A stretch of 64,000 nt of DNA. It comes from Microbacterium psychrotolerans. Its GTDB lineage: Bacteria > Actinomycetota > Actinomycetes > Actinomycetales > Microbacteriaceae. The stretch covers positions 706,400 to 770,399 of the forward strand of contig NZ_JAVFWO010000001.1 of assembly GCF_031085295.1 (NCBI RefSeq), written 5' to 3'. A model generated the notes under the pieces. That model did no database searches. It had not been told where the DNA came from and was given only the letters and a program-made list of their open reading frames with translations. The translations under genes and the position numbers were made by a program. Of this stretch, positions 8,876 to 17,393 are shown piece after piece (position 1 is the first letter of the stretch; every line of letters starts with the position of its first letter).

Positions 8876-10399
8876 GTGCTCCCCGAACCGGATACCCGCC
8901 TCTGTCGTGACCTCGCCGGCGATCTGCGCGACGCCGGATTCACCGCCGAGGCCCTCCGCGACTCGTGGGGCGCCGCAGCGGACGACGCCATCGCACGCGG
9001 GCTGCGGTCCCCGGCGTCGCGCGGCCTCGGCGACCGCGACGACGCCCTCGCCGTGCTGGGCAGACTGCTGGTGCTCGGGATGCCGCAGGACGCGGCATCC
9101 GTCGACCGGGCGCTGCTGCGCGCCGGCGCGGAGGGACTCGCGCGACTGGGCCTGGCAACGGTCGACGACGGCCGGGTGCGCCCGCTCGCAGTGGTGCGGC
9201 CGCAGTCGTACGCCGACGCCTCCGGATCCGGACAGTGGTGGATCGCCAGCGACCTCGATGAGGCCGCGCTCGGCGGACCGCTTCCCGAGGACCACGTGCT
9301 GGGAGTCGGCGGCGCGTCGCTGACGCTCGCCGGCCTGCAGCTGCCGACGCCCGCCCGGCGCGGACTCGACATCGGTGCAGGATGCGGGATCCAGGCGCTG
9401 CGCGCCCGCGCGCACACGGCGAACGTCGTCGCGACCGACATCTCGGCGCGCGCCCTCGGATTCACACGGCTGAACGCCCTCCTCAACGGCATCGACGGCA
9501 TCGAGGTGCGGCTCGGGAGCCTCTTCGACCCGGTCGCGGGCGAGCAGTTCGACCGGATCGTGTCGAATCCGCCGTTCGTCATCACACCGCGCGTCGCCGA
9601 TGTACCGGCCTACGAGTACCGCGACGGCGGCATGGTCGGTGACGACGTGGTGGCCGCGTTCGTCAGGGGCGTGGGCGCGCATCTCGCGCCGGGCGGAGTG
9701 GCGCAGCTGCTCGGCAACTGGGAGACCCGCGACGGCGTGCCCGGCCTCGAGCGCGTGCAGGGCTGGGTCGCGTCGTCGTCGGTGCCGCTGGATGCCTGGG
9801 TGGTCGAGCGCGAGAGCCTGGACCCGCTGTCGTATGCCGAGCTGTGGGTGCGCGACGGCGGCACCCTCGCCGGGACGCCGGGTTTCGCGCGGCTCGTCGA
9901 CGCGTGGCTCGACGACTTCGCCGCCCGCGGAGTCACCGAGGTCGGCTTCGGCTACCTGCTGCTGAGGCGTCCGGCCGAGGGCGCGCCCACGCTGTCGCGT
10001 TACGAGGCGCTGCATACGGCGCTCGCCGGTGAAGGCCTCGGCGCTCACCTGGCCGCCGCCCTCGACACCCACGACCGCTTGGCAGGGGTCGACGACGCCG
10101 GGCTCGCGGCATCCGTCTTCGTCGTGGCACCGGACGTCACGGAGGCGCGGCATCACCTGCCGGGCGCCGAGGACCCCACGGTCATCGAGCTGCGGCAGGG
10201 CGGTGGCTTCGGCCGTGCCCTGGGCGTGGACCCGGGCCTCGCGGCGCTGGTCGGCGCGTCCGACGGCGACCTGCCGGTCGGAGTGCTCGTCGATGCGATC
10301 GCCGACCTGCTCGAGGTCGACGCCGCAGCCCTGCGCGCCGATCTCCTTCCCCGCGTCCGCGAGCTCGCCTTCACCGGGTTCCTGCGGCTCGCGGAGTGA
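8876..10399 (+). CDS. Class I SAM-dependent methyltransferase with NPPF motif
   Basis: A 507-aa protein. The central Rossmann domain holds the SAM motif (GLDIGAGCGIQALRARAH) and the catalytic-type motif SNPPFV, which in RsmC/PrmC-like enzymes binds the planar amino group of a base or glutamine. It is flanked by a helical N-terminal domain of about 130 aa and a C-terminal domain of about 200 aa that are found together in actinobacterial relatives. The substrate (rRNA, tRNA or protein) cannot be told from sequence. GTG 8876 is preferred over TTG 8864 because of the leaderless promoter geometry. It is divergent from DUF6049-murJ and lies 27 nt before the CCA-adding enzyme. Confidence 0.85.
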   Translation: MLPEPDTRLCRDLAGDLRDAGFTAEALRDSWGAAADDAIARGLRSPASRGLGDRDDALAVLGRLLVLGMPQDAASVDRALLRAGAEGLARLGLATVDDGRVRPLAVVRPQSYADASGSGQWWIASDLDEAALGGPLPEDHVLGVGGASLTLAGLQLPTPARRGLDIGAGCGIQALRARAHTANVVATDISARALGFTRLNALLNGIDGIEVRLGSLFDPVAGEQFDRIVSNPPFVITPRVADVPAYEYRDGGMVGDDVVAAFVRGVGAHLAPGGVAQLLGNWETRDGVPGLERVQGWVASSSVPLDAWVVERESLDPLSYAELWVRDGGTLAGTPGFARLVDAWLDDFAARGVTEVGFGYLLLRRPAEGAPTLSRYEALHTALAGEGLGAHLAAALDTHDRLAGVDDAGLAASVFVVAPDVTEARHHLPGAEDPTVIELRQGGGFGRALGVDPGLAALVGASDGDLPVGVLVDAIADLLEVDAAALRADLLPRVRELAFTGFLRLAE

Positions 10400-10413
10400 C
10401 CTCGGCCGCTCGG

Positions 10414-10419
10414 TAGGCT
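10414..10419 (+). promoter_or_regulatory. -10 box TAGGCT for a leaderless CCA-adding enzyme gene
   Basis: TAGGCT, seven bases, then ATG 10427; no ribosome site. It gives this gene its own promoter despite the short gap to the upstream gene. Confidence 0.6.
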
Positions 10420-10426
10420 GGAACCC

Positions 10427-11854
10427 ATGCTCAACATGGCCGAGGGCGTGGCGCGCCTCGGCGCGCTCGCCGAGTCCCCCGTCGTCGCCACGCTCGCGCG
10501 CGCCTTCGCTGACGCCGGCTTCGACCTCGCGATCGTGGGCGGTCCGGTGCGCGACGCGCTCCTCGGCCGACGCACGAACGACCTCGACTTCACTACGGAT
10601 GCCCGCCCCGACGACATCCTGAAGATCGTGAAGCCCGTCTCGACGGCCCAGTGGGACATCGGGCGCGCGTTCGGCACCATCGGCGCCCGGGTGCGCGGCG
10701 AGCAGGTCGAGATCACGACCTACCGGGCGGACAGCTACGACGGCGTCACCCGCAAGCCGACGGTCGAGTTCGGCGACACCATCGAGGGTGACCTGGTGCG
10801 CCGCGACTTCACCGTCAACGCGATGGCGCTGCGGGTCCCGGGGCAGACCCTGGTCGACCCGACGGGCGGCGTCGAAGACATGGTGCGCGGCGTCCTGCGC
10901 ACGCCGGCGGACCCCGCGGTCAGCTTCGGCGACGACCCCCTGCGCATGCTGCGTGCCGCGCGCTTCGCCGCGCAGCTGGGCTTCGGCGTCGACCCCGCCA
11001 CCGAGGCGGCCATGGCGGAGCTGCGTCGCACGCTCGAGATCGTGAGCCCCGAGCGGATCCAGGCCGAGCTGGTCAAGCTCCTCACCACCGACGACCCGGT
11101 GCGCGGCATCCGATTGCTCGTCGAGACCGGGCTGATGGCAGAGTTCCTCCCCGAGATCCCCGCGCTGCAGCTCGAGGTCGACGAGCACCACCATCACAAA
11201 GACGTGTACGAGCACTCGCTGACCGTGCTGCGCCAGGCCATCGACCTCGAGAAGACGCGGAACCCGGATGCCGCGCCCGACGTGCCGCTCCGGCTCGCCG
11301 CCCTGCTGCACGACATCGGCAAACCGGCGACGAGACGGCTCGAGCCGGGCGGCGGGGTGACCTTCTACCACCACGACGTCAAGGGTGCGCGCCTAGCCCG
11401 CAAGCGGCTGCAGGAGCTGCGCTTCGACTCCGCCACCATCTCCACGGTCAGCCGGCTGATCGAGCTGCACCTGCGCTTCTTCGGGTACTCCGAGGGCGCC
11501 TGGACCGACTCCGCCGTGCGCCGCTACGTGCGGGACGCGGATGCCGAGCTCGAGCGGCTGCACATCCTCACGCGGGCCGACGTGACGACCCGAAACGTCA
11601 AGAAGGCGACGCGCCTCGCCCGCGCCTACGACGACATCGAACGGCGCATCACCGAGCTCGCCGCCCAGGAGGAGCTCGCCTCGATCCGCCCCGAGCTCGA
11701 CGGCAACCGCATCCAGGAGGTGCTCGGCATCCCACCGGGTCGCGAGGTCGGCGAGGCGTACCGGTTCCTGCTCGACCTGCGTCTCGACGAGGGCGTCGTC
11801 GGACCGGACGAGGCGGAGCGGCGCCTCCGCGACTGGTGGTCGACGCGGTCCTGA
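10427..11854 (+). CDS. CCA tRNA nucleotidyltransferase
   Basis: A 475-aa class II nucleotidyltransferase that builds or repairs the 3' CCA end of tRNAs. The head domain shows GGPVRDALLGR (38-48) and the metal-binding DLD (52-54). RRDFTVNAMA and the ERIQAELVKLL segment follow, and a C-terminal HD domain is present (HHHHKDVYEHS near 254-263, LLHDIGKP near 294-301). Length and domain order match actinobacterial PcnA/CCA enzymes, which lie near murJ in the same order in mycobacteria. The message appears leaderless. A second in-frame ATG four codons in is a less likely start. Confidence 0.94.
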   Translation: MLNMAEGVARLGALAESPVVATLARAFADAGFDLAIVGGPVRDALLGRRTNDLDFTTDARPDDILKIVKPVSTAQWDIGRAFGTIGARVRGEQVEITTYRADSYDGVTRKPTVEFGDTIEGDLVRRDFTVNAMALRVPGQTLVDPTGGVEDMVRGVLRTPADPAVSFGDDPLRMLRAARFAAQLGFGVDPATEAAMAELRRTLEIVSPERIQAELVKLLTTDDPVRGIRLLVETGLMAEFLPEIPALQLEVDEHHHHKDVYEHSLTVLRQAIDLEKTRNPDAAPDVPLRLAALLHDIGKPATRRLEPGGGVTFYHHDVKGARLARKRLQELRFDSATISTVSRLIELHLRFFGYSEGAWTDSAVRRYVRDADAELERLHILTRADVTTRNVKKATRLARAYDDIERRITELAAQEELASIRPELDGNRIQEVLGIPPGREVGEAYRFLLDLRLDEGVVGPDEAERRLRDWWSTRS

Positions 11855-11870
11855 TGCCGTCGCGGCTCGC

Positions 11871-12105
11871 CTAGGCCCCCGAGGCGCCCAGACGTGCGCG
11901 CACCCGACCGGCGAAGGCGGGGCAGCCTGCCGCGGAGAGCGCGTGAGTCAGAGGCCCGACCGCGCTGCGCGCATCGGCGCCTCCACGGCGAACCAGCTCG
12001 AGGCCGAGGTTCCGGACAGCAGCGCCGGCGAGGTCATCGACGACGCACAGGAACTCGTCGGGCGTCGAGAGCTCGAACGGCAGGTGGTCGGTGTCCGCGC
12101 TCTCT
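11871..12105 (-). pseudogene. 3' remnant of an unidentified gene
   Basis: Reading on the minus strand, the last about 75 codons (LPFELSTPDEFLCVVDDLAG through RARLGASGA, stop TAG) have normal amino-acid composition and codon use for this genome. Upstream of about 12105 the frame runs into low-quality sequence antisense to the globin remnant. There is no start codon or promoter that would give a complete protein. I do not recognise the family. It is read as the 3' end of a gene whose 5' part was lost together with the 5' part of the neighbouring globin gene. Confidence 0.5.
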
Positions 12106-12369
12106 CTGGCGCGCGACGAGAGCACCCGCATGGTCGACCAGAAGCGCCACATGGCGCTCTTTCTCGCCGCCGCGGCGGGCGGCCCCAACGGCCACAAGGG
12201 TCTCGACATGCGCGCCGCCCACGCCGGACGCGGCATCACCGACGCCGACTTCGACCGTGTCATGGGTCACGCGGCGACGGCGCTCGCCGACGCGGGCGTC
12301 GATGACGCCACGACCGGCCAGGTCGCGGGCGCGCTGATGCCGCTGCGCTCCGAGGTCACCACCGCCTAG
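12091..12369 (+). pseudogene. Truncated group I hemoglobin, 5' end missing
   Basis: Residues TRMVDQKRHMALFLAAAAGG, HKGLDMRAAHAGRGI (with the haem-ligating His) and LADAGV...LMPLRSEV align with the E-to-H helices of group I truncated globins. The A-B-C helices, with the distal Tyr/Phe pocket (about 30 residues), are absent, and no upstream frame supplies them. A GTG at 12091 could begin a 92-aa product, but it would lack half the haem pocket. It abuts head-to-head with the remnant on the other strand, which suggests one deletion removed both 5' ends. Confidence 0.7.
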
Positions 12370-12414
12370 GAGCGCCGAGCTCCGACGCCTCGCCGGGGTG
12401 GCCGACGGCCGTCC

Positions 12415-12420
12415 TACACT
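12415..12420 (+). promoter_or_regulatory. -10 box TACACT upstream of the GAF regulator
   Basis: TACACT 36 nt before the GTG at 12456; transcription would start near 12427 and leave a short leader with GGAG before the start. Confidence 0.45.
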
Positions 12421-12455
12421 GGACGCACGCTCCACCGACGTCGATCGGAGCCGCC

Positions 12456-13832
12456 GTGTCATCACCCTGGTCGCAGCGCCGCGAGGTGTCGCCCGAGACA
12501 TCCCGTCTGCTCATCGAGCGCGCGCACGAAGAACTGGTCGCCGGCAACGCCGCCGACGAACGGCTGAACGACGTGCGGATGCTCGTGCGCGAGTCCTGGC
12601 GCCGCTCGCTCGACAGCCTCGTCGGCGCCGAGGGGCTGCCGCCCCTCGACCTGACCGCCGAAGAGCTTGAGGCGTACCGCCGCGCGCACCCGCTCGCCGC
12701 GGTCATCGACATGGTGCGCGGGCTGCTGCTGCCCGGAGAGGCCTCCGAGTCCGGCGTCGTCGTGGCGGTCGGCGATGCCGCCGGGCGGCTGCTGTGGGTC
12801 GAGGGCGACCGGAACGTGCGGCGATCGACCGGCGACATGGGTTTCGTCGAGGGCGCGAACTGGTCGGAGGACGCCGTCGGCACCGCCGCCCCGGGCACGG
12901 CGCTCGCGCTCGACCGGTCGGTGCAGATCACCGGTGCCGAGCACTTCAACCGGCTCGTCCAGCCGTGGTCGTGCAGCGCCGCCCCGGTGCACGACCCTGA
13001 GACGCGCCGGATCCTCGGCGTCATCGACGTGACCGGCGGCCTCGAGGCGGTGACCCCGCAGGCGCAGCTGCTCGTGGATGCCACCGCCCGGGCGATCGAG
13101 GGAGAGCTGCTGGTCGCGCGGCTCCGCGCCCGCGCCGCCGAGGGGCAGGCGTCTGCGCACGGCCCCACCCGCCGCCGCACGCCCACACGGCGCGCCGAGC
13201 CCACCCGCGCGACGCTCCGGGTGCTCGGACGCGACCGTGCACTGCTCGAGGTGGCCGGCGAGGGCGTCGAGACGGTGTCCGAGCTCGGACCCCGTCACGC
13301 CGAGTTGCTGCTCATGCTCGCCGTCCACCGTCAAGGGCTGTCGGCCGAGCGGCTGGGCGAGCTCGTGTACGGCGCGCCCGCCGATGCCGGCCGAGCGGCG
13401 GCCGGTGCGACATCCGTCACGCTCCGTGCCGAGATGGTGCGCCTGCGCAAGGCGCTCGCGGCATCCGCTCCCGCTCTCGTGCCGGAGTCCCGACCGTATC
13501 GTCTCGGCGTCGAGGTCGCGACCGATGCGCACCAGGTGCTGTCGCTGCTGGACCGGGGCGCGCACCGCGTCGCGCTCGCCGCATACCGGGGCGACGTGCT
13601 GCCGGACTCCGTCGCACCCGGGGTGGAGGAGTTCCGCGACACCGTCCGCGTCGCGCTGCGCGAGGCGCTCATGGCCGAGGCGTCCCTCGATGTCCTCCTC
13701 GTCTTCGCCGAGACGGATGCCGCCGCCGACGACGTCGAACTGCTCAGGCTGTGTCTCTCCCTGCTGCCCGCGCGGTCGCCGCGCCGCGCGGGGCTCGTGG
13801 CGCGGATCGAGAAGCTCGAAGCCGGTCTCTGA
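12456..13832 (+). CDS. GAF-domain transcriptional regulator of aldehyde metabolism (AcoR-like N-terminus)
   Basis: A 458-aa regulator. The N-terminal half (about 20-210) resembles the sensor part of AcoR-type activators: RESWRRSL, a GAF domain with VVVAVGDAAGRLLWVEGD and the conserved FVEGANWSEDAVGTAAPGTA, then the STAR-like RILGVIDVTGG. There is no AAA+ sigma-54 domain or Fis helix-turn-helix; a C-terminal winged-helix-like region (about 250-370) probably binds DNA. Genes of this type lie beside exaC-like aldehyde dehydrogenases and DUF779 in Actinobacteria, as here. The GTG start has GGAG seven bases upstream. Confidence 0.85.
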   Translation: MSSPWSQRREVSPETSRLLIERAHEELVAGNAADERLNDVRMLVRESWRRSLDSLVGAEGLPPLDLTAEELEAYRRAHPLAAVIDMVRGLLLPGEASESGVVVAVGDAAGRLLWVEGDRNVRRSTGDMGFVEGANWSEDAVGTAAPGTALALDRSVQITGAEHFNRLVQPWSCSAAPVHDPETRRILGVIDVTGGLEAVTPQAQLLVDATARAIEGELLVARLRARAAEGQASAHGPTRRRTPTRRAEPTRATLRVLGRDRALLEVAGEGVETVSELGPRHAELLLMLAVHRQGLSAERLGELVYGAPADAGRAAAGATSVTLRAEMVRLRKALAASAPALVPESRPYRLGVEVATDAHQVLSLLDRGAHRVALAAYRGDVLPDSVAPGVEEFRDTVRVALREALMAEASLDVLLVFAETDAAADDVELLRLCLSLLPARSPRRAGLVARIEKLEAGL

Positions 13833-13894
13833 TCACGGACCGTTCCTGTCCGCATTGGGCAGCAAGCTGGAGTCACGACAGAGAGGAACCGCCC

Positions 13895-14311
13895 ATGCTC
13901 CGCGGATTCGCCACCATCAGCTACTACGCCGTCGACCTCGACGCAGCCTCCCGCTGGTACGCCGAGGTGCTCGGTATCGAGCCCTACTTCGTCACTCCCG
14001 CCTACATCGAGTTCCGCGTCGGCGACTACGAGCACGAGCTCGGCATCATCGACGCGCAGTACCGTCCGCCGATGCCCGACGGGCCGGCCGGCGCGGTCAT
14101 GCAGTGGGCGGTCGACGACGTGCACGCGAGCCTCGCCCGCCTGCTCGAGCTCGGGGCGACCGAGTATCAGCCTGTGATCGAGCGAGGCCACGGCTTCAGC
14201 ACCGCGGCCGTGGTCGACCCCTTCGGCAACATCCTCGGCATCATGGAGAACCCGCACTACCTCGAGATCGTCGAGCGGGACCGCGCTCGACGCGCGCCGT
14301 CGTCCGAGTAG
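13895..14311 (+). CDS. VOC-superfamily (glyoxalase/bleomycin-resistance fold) protein
   Basis: A 138-aa cytoplasmic protein with the paired beta-alpha-beta-beta-beta units of the vicinal-oxygen-chelate fold: YYAVDLDAASRWYAEVLGIEP at the N-terminus and VVDPFGNILGIMENPHY near the C-terminus. The reaction cannot be named. Ribosome site GAGAGGAA precedes the ATG. It lies between the GAF regulator and the aldehyde dehydrogenase and ends in a strong hairpin, so it may be transcribed with the regulator. Confidence 0.85.
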   Translation: MLRGFATISYYAVDLDAASRWYAEVLGIEPYFVTPAYIEFRVGDYEHELGIIDAQYRPPMPDGPAGAVMQWAVDDVHASLARLLELGATEYQPVIERGHGFSTAAVVDPFGNILGIMENPHYLEIVERDRARRAPSSE

Positions 14312-14333
14312 CCCGGCCCCGCCCCGCCCCGCC

Positions 14334-14399
14334 CGTCTCGCTCTCGCACGCACAACGGCCATGACCCGGTCGCTGTGCGAGCGCGGAACGAGCGAGACG
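14334..14399 (+). terminator. Long bulged hairpin after the VOC gene
   Basis: Outer arms CGTCTCGCTC (14334-14343) and GAGCGAGACG (14390-14399) pair perfectly. Inside them TCGCAC (14344-14349) pairs with GTGCGA (14375-14380), with a nine-base bulge on the right side. It lies 23 nt past the VOC stop and before the dehydrogenase promoter. Confidence 0.6.
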
Positions 14400-14418
14400 A
14401 AGCGCCCCGCACCCGGTC

Positions 14419-14450
14419 GCAACGTTCTGCAACGTCGCTGGGCCTAGCTT
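14419..14450 (+). promoter_or_regulatory. Promoter region of the aldehyde dehydrogenase with direct repeats
   Basis: Two GCAACGT repeats at 14419 and 14429 (10-bp period, one helix turn) overlap the expected -35 region of a TAGCTT -10 box at 14445-14450. They may be the binding site of the GAF regulator at 12456-13832 (inference). Confidence 0.4.
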
Positions 14451-14499
14451 CGATCCATCGCGACGAGGACCGTCGCGGAACGCGTCGAAGGAGACCAGC

Positions 14500-16050
14500 A
14501 TGACCATCGTCGAAGAGGGTGTCTCGAGCATCTACGCCGCCCCCGGGCAGCGCGGCTCGATCGCCGACTACCGCCCCCGCTACGGCCACTACATCGGCGG
14601 CGAGTTCGTCGAGCCGATCAAGGGGCAGTATTTCGAGAACATCAGCCCCGTCACCGGCAAGCCCTTCACCGAGGTGGGTCGCGGCACGGCCGAAGACATC
14701 GACCGCGCGGTGGATGTCGCGTGGAAGGCGTTCGAGTCCTGGAAGCGCACCACCCCGGCCGAGCGCTCCGTCATCCTCAACAGGATCGCCGACCGCATCG
14801 AGCAGAACCTCGAGAAGATCGCCGTCGCCGAGACATGGGAGAACGGCAAGCCCGTCCGAGAGACCCTCGCCGCCGACATCCCGCTCGCCGTCGATCACTT
14901 CCGCTACTTCGCCGGCGTGCTCCGCGGCCAGGAGGGCTCGCTCAGCCAGCTCGACGAGGACACCGTCGCCTACCACTTCCACGAGCCGCTCGGCGTGGTC
15001 GGGCAGATCATCCCGTGGAACTTTCCGATCCTCATGGCCACGTGGAAGCTCGCCCCCGCGCTGGCGGCCGGCAACTGCGTCGTGCTGAAGCCCGCGGAGC
15101 AGACGCCGGCGTCGATCCTGTTCCTGTTCGAGCTCATCGGAGACCTGCTGCCTGCGGGCGTGGTGAACATCGTCAACGGGTTCGGCATCGAGGCCGGAGC
15201 GCCGCTCGCGCAGCACAAGCGCATCCGCAAGGTCGCGTTCACCGGTGAGACGACGACGGGCCGGCTCATCATGCAGTACGCGTCGCAGAACCTCATCCCG
15301 GTGACGCTCGAGCTCGGGGGGAAGAGCGCGAACGTGTTCTTCGAGGACGTCGCCCGCGACACCGGCGACTCCTACTACGACAAGGCCCTCGAGGGCTTCA
15401 CGCTCTTCGCGCTCAACCAGGGCGAGGTGTGCACCTGCCCCTCGCGGGCGCTCATCCAGCGCTCCATCTACGACCGCTTCCTCGGCGACGGGCTCGACCG
15501 CGTCGCGAAGATCGTGCAGGGCAACCCGCTGGACCCCGCGACCATGATCGGCGCGCAGGCCTCGAACGACCAGCTCGAGAAGATCCTGTCGTACATCGAG
15601 ATCGGCAAGGCCGGCGGCGCGAAGCTGCTCGCCGGTGGCGAGCGCGTCGACCTCGGCGGCGACCTCTCGGGCGGCTACTACGTCGCGCCGACGGTGTTCG
15701 AGGGCACGAACGACATGCGCATCTTCCAGGAGGAGATCTTCGGTCCCGTCGTCTCAGTGACCTCGTTCGACGACTTCGACGACGCCATCTCCATCGCCAA
15801 CGACACGCTGTACGGCCTGGGCGCCGGTGTCTGGAGTCGCTCGGGCGACACCGCCTACCGCGCCGGGCGCGCCATCGAGGCCGGGCGCGTCTGGACCAAC
15901 ACGTACCACCAGTACCCCGCCCATGCGGCGTTCGGCGGCTACAAGCAGTCCGGTATCGGCCGGGAGAACCACCTCAAGATGCTCGACCACTACCAGCAGA
16001 CGAAGAACCTGCTCGTGTCGTACGCCGACGGTGCGATGGGCTTCTTCTAG
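14500..16050 (+). CDS. NAD-dependent aldehyde dehydrogenase (ExaC/acetaldehyde dehydrogenase type)
   Basis: A 516-aa class I-like aldehyde dehydrogenase that oxidises aldehydes, probably acetaldehyde or a related short-chain aldehyde, to the acid. The nucleophile lies in [12 protein letters not shown] (about residue 311) and the general base in [14 protein letters not shown] (about 270). [20 protein letters not shown] and FTGETTTGR bind the cofactor. The GEVC-T-C pattern is typical of the ExaC/AldB branch. Start has GAAGGAGA upstream. Neighbours (GAF regulator upstream, DUF779 downstream) are the usual partners. Confidence 0.94.
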   Translation: MTIVEEGVSSIYAAPGQRGSIADYRPRYGHYIGGEFVEPIKGQYFENISPVTGKPFTEVGRGTAEDIDRAVDVAWKAFESWKRTTPAERSVILNRIADRIEQNLEKIAVAETWENGKPVRETLAADIPLAVDHFRYFAGVLRGQEGSLSQLDEDTVAYHFHEPLGVVGQIIPWNFPILMATWKLAPALAAGNCVVLKPAEQTPASILFLFELIGDLLPAGVVNIVNGFGIEAGAPLAQHKRIRKVAFTGETTTGRLIMQYASQNLIPVTLELGGKSANVFFEDVARDTGDSYYDKALEGFTLFALNQGEVCTCPSRALIQRSIYDRFLGDGLDRVAKIVQGNPLDPATMIGAQASNDQLEKILSYIEIGKAGGAKLLAGGERVDLGGDLSGGYYVAPTVFEGTNDMRIFQEEIFGPVVSVTSFDDFDDAISIANDTLYGLGAGVWSRSGDTAYRAGRAIEAGRVWTNTYHQYPAHAAFGGYKQSGIGRENHLKMLDHYQQTKNLLVSYADGAMGFF

Positions 16051-16245
16051 ACCGGCCGGATCGGCCGTCGCGTCCCGGATGAATCCGGCGCGACGGCCTT
16101 CCCGCCCCGGGTGGAGCGATTCCCCAGCGGCTCCGCCCGGGTCATCCATGTCCCCCTGACGCTCCTGATGTGCCGAAATCTGTCGGCAGCGCCCTTCGGA
16201 GCGACCGAAAGTGGGACACGCACAGAGAGAGGCGAGGCGATCGCG

Positions 16246-16653
16246 ATGGCCCAGACCCGCACCCACTCGCGTGTGGCGGTGTCGGATGCCGCGGCATCCC
16301 TCCTGCGACGACTCACGGCCGATCACGGCCCGCTGATGTTCCATCAGTCCGGTGGATGCTGCGACGGCAGCGCGCCGATGTGCTTCCCGGTCGGCATGTT
16401 CCAGACCGGCCCGTCGGACGTGCGGCTCGGCGAGCTCGAGGTCGGCCTCGCAGCGCCCGTCGAGGTCTTCATCTCGGAGGCTCAGTTCGAGTACTGGAAG
16501 TACACGCACCTCACGATCGACGTCGTCCCAGGCAGGGGTGCGGGGTTCAGCGTCGAGGGACCGACCGGCAGTCGCTTCATCATCCGCTCACGCATGCTGA
16601 CGGATGCCGAGCTCGACCACTTCGGACTGGGGCCGCACGCCACCGGGGGGTGA
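16246..16653 (+). CDS. DUF779 protein, partner of aldehyde dehydrogenase
   Basis: A 135-aa DUF779 protein with the conserved cysteine cluster QSGGCCDGSAPMC and C-terminal DVVPGRGAGFSVEGPTG. The family is found next to ExaC-type aldehyde dehydrogenases; its exact role is unknown, and the cysteines suggest metal or redox chemistry. The ATG at 16246 has GAGAGGCGAGG upstream; the frame is open further upstream without good sequence. Codons 14-18 contain a 16-bp perfect palindrome, GGATGCCGCGGCATCC, made of the genome's abundant word in both orientations. Confidence 0.88.
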   Translation: MAQTRTHSRVAVSDAAASLLRRLTADHGPLMFHQSGGCCDGSAPMCFPVGMFQTGPSDVRLGELEVGLAAPVEVFISEAQFEYWKYTHLTIDVVPGRGAGFSVEGPTGSRFIIRSRMLTDAELDHFGLGPHATGG

Positions 16654-16669
16654 CGTGCGGCCCGCCCGT

Positions 16670-17158
16670 TCAGTGGCTGTCGCGGATGTCGCGTGCGAAG
16701 CCGTCGGCGTGCGCGCGGAGCGCCTCGATGCGGCGCTGCCGCGCGGCCATCACGTCGAACCCGAGGTACGCGGGCGGCATCGGCCGGCGCGCGTTGACGG
16801 AGCACTCGAAGTTCTCGCACAGCAGGGTGCCGACGGTATCGCCGTTGCGGCCGGCCTTGCCGGCGCGCTTCGCCCCGAACAGCACGACGTCGTTCGGGAG
16901 CGTCACGTCCTCGCACCACGAGCACTGCGGGCGCGTGCGCGTGCGCTGCTCGGCCTGTCGCAGCAGGATGCCGACGGGCTCGTCGTCGACCGGCACGACG
17001 ATGAAGCCGGCGAGCGGCTGCTTCGGATCGCGCCAGCCGAAGTAGTCGAGGTTCTGCCAGTCGACCTCGCCGAGATCGGGGACCACGAGCGCGTTGCGCT
17101 CGCGCAGGGAGGCGTTGACGAAGGACGCGCGAATGTCCTTCTGTGTGTATGCGTGCAT
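16670..17158 (-). CDS. FBP-domain (FusB-like C-terminal) zinc-finger protein
   Basis: A 162-aa protein with a four-cysteine treble-clef type motif (CSWCEDV at about 84-90 and LLCENFEC about 30 residues later) near the C-terminus. This is the arrangement of the FBP domain related to the elongation-factor-G-binding domain of FusB. Actinobacterial homologues are uncharacterised; a ribosome or EF-G interaction is a family-based guess. The ATG at 17158 is preferred because AAGGA lies five bases before it; an ATG five codons upstream would place that ribosome site inside the gene. Confidence 0.8.
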   Translation of the reverse strand: MHAYTQKDIRASFVNASLRERNALVVPDLGEVDWQNLDYFGWRDPKQPLAGFIVVPVDDEPVGILLRQAEQRTRTRPQCSWCEDVTLPNDVVLFGAKRAGKAGRNGDTVGTLLCENFECSVNARRPMPPAYLGFDVMAARQRRIEALRAHADGFARDIRDSH

Positions 17159-17393
17159 GATTCCTTGTTTCACGGAGGATCGTCGCGGTACGACGAGAGA
17201 GCGGATGCCGCGGGCCGGCGGCCCGCGGAGAGTCGAGGCGTCGCGCTCGGCCTCACACCGGGCGACGCGCGCGGCTACCTCCGCTCGGCGCAGGAAGCGC
17301 CGAGTACCCCCTCACGCCCGCCGGGCGTCGTGAACGTCGAATGCACGCCCGACAGCATACGCTCGTACGCGTGGGGGCCGGCTGCGTCGGCGA

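Noticed and set aside
13417-14422. Minus-strand frames opposite the GAF regulator and VOC gene
   Set aside because: They mirror well-supported plus-strand genes and show no motif of their own.
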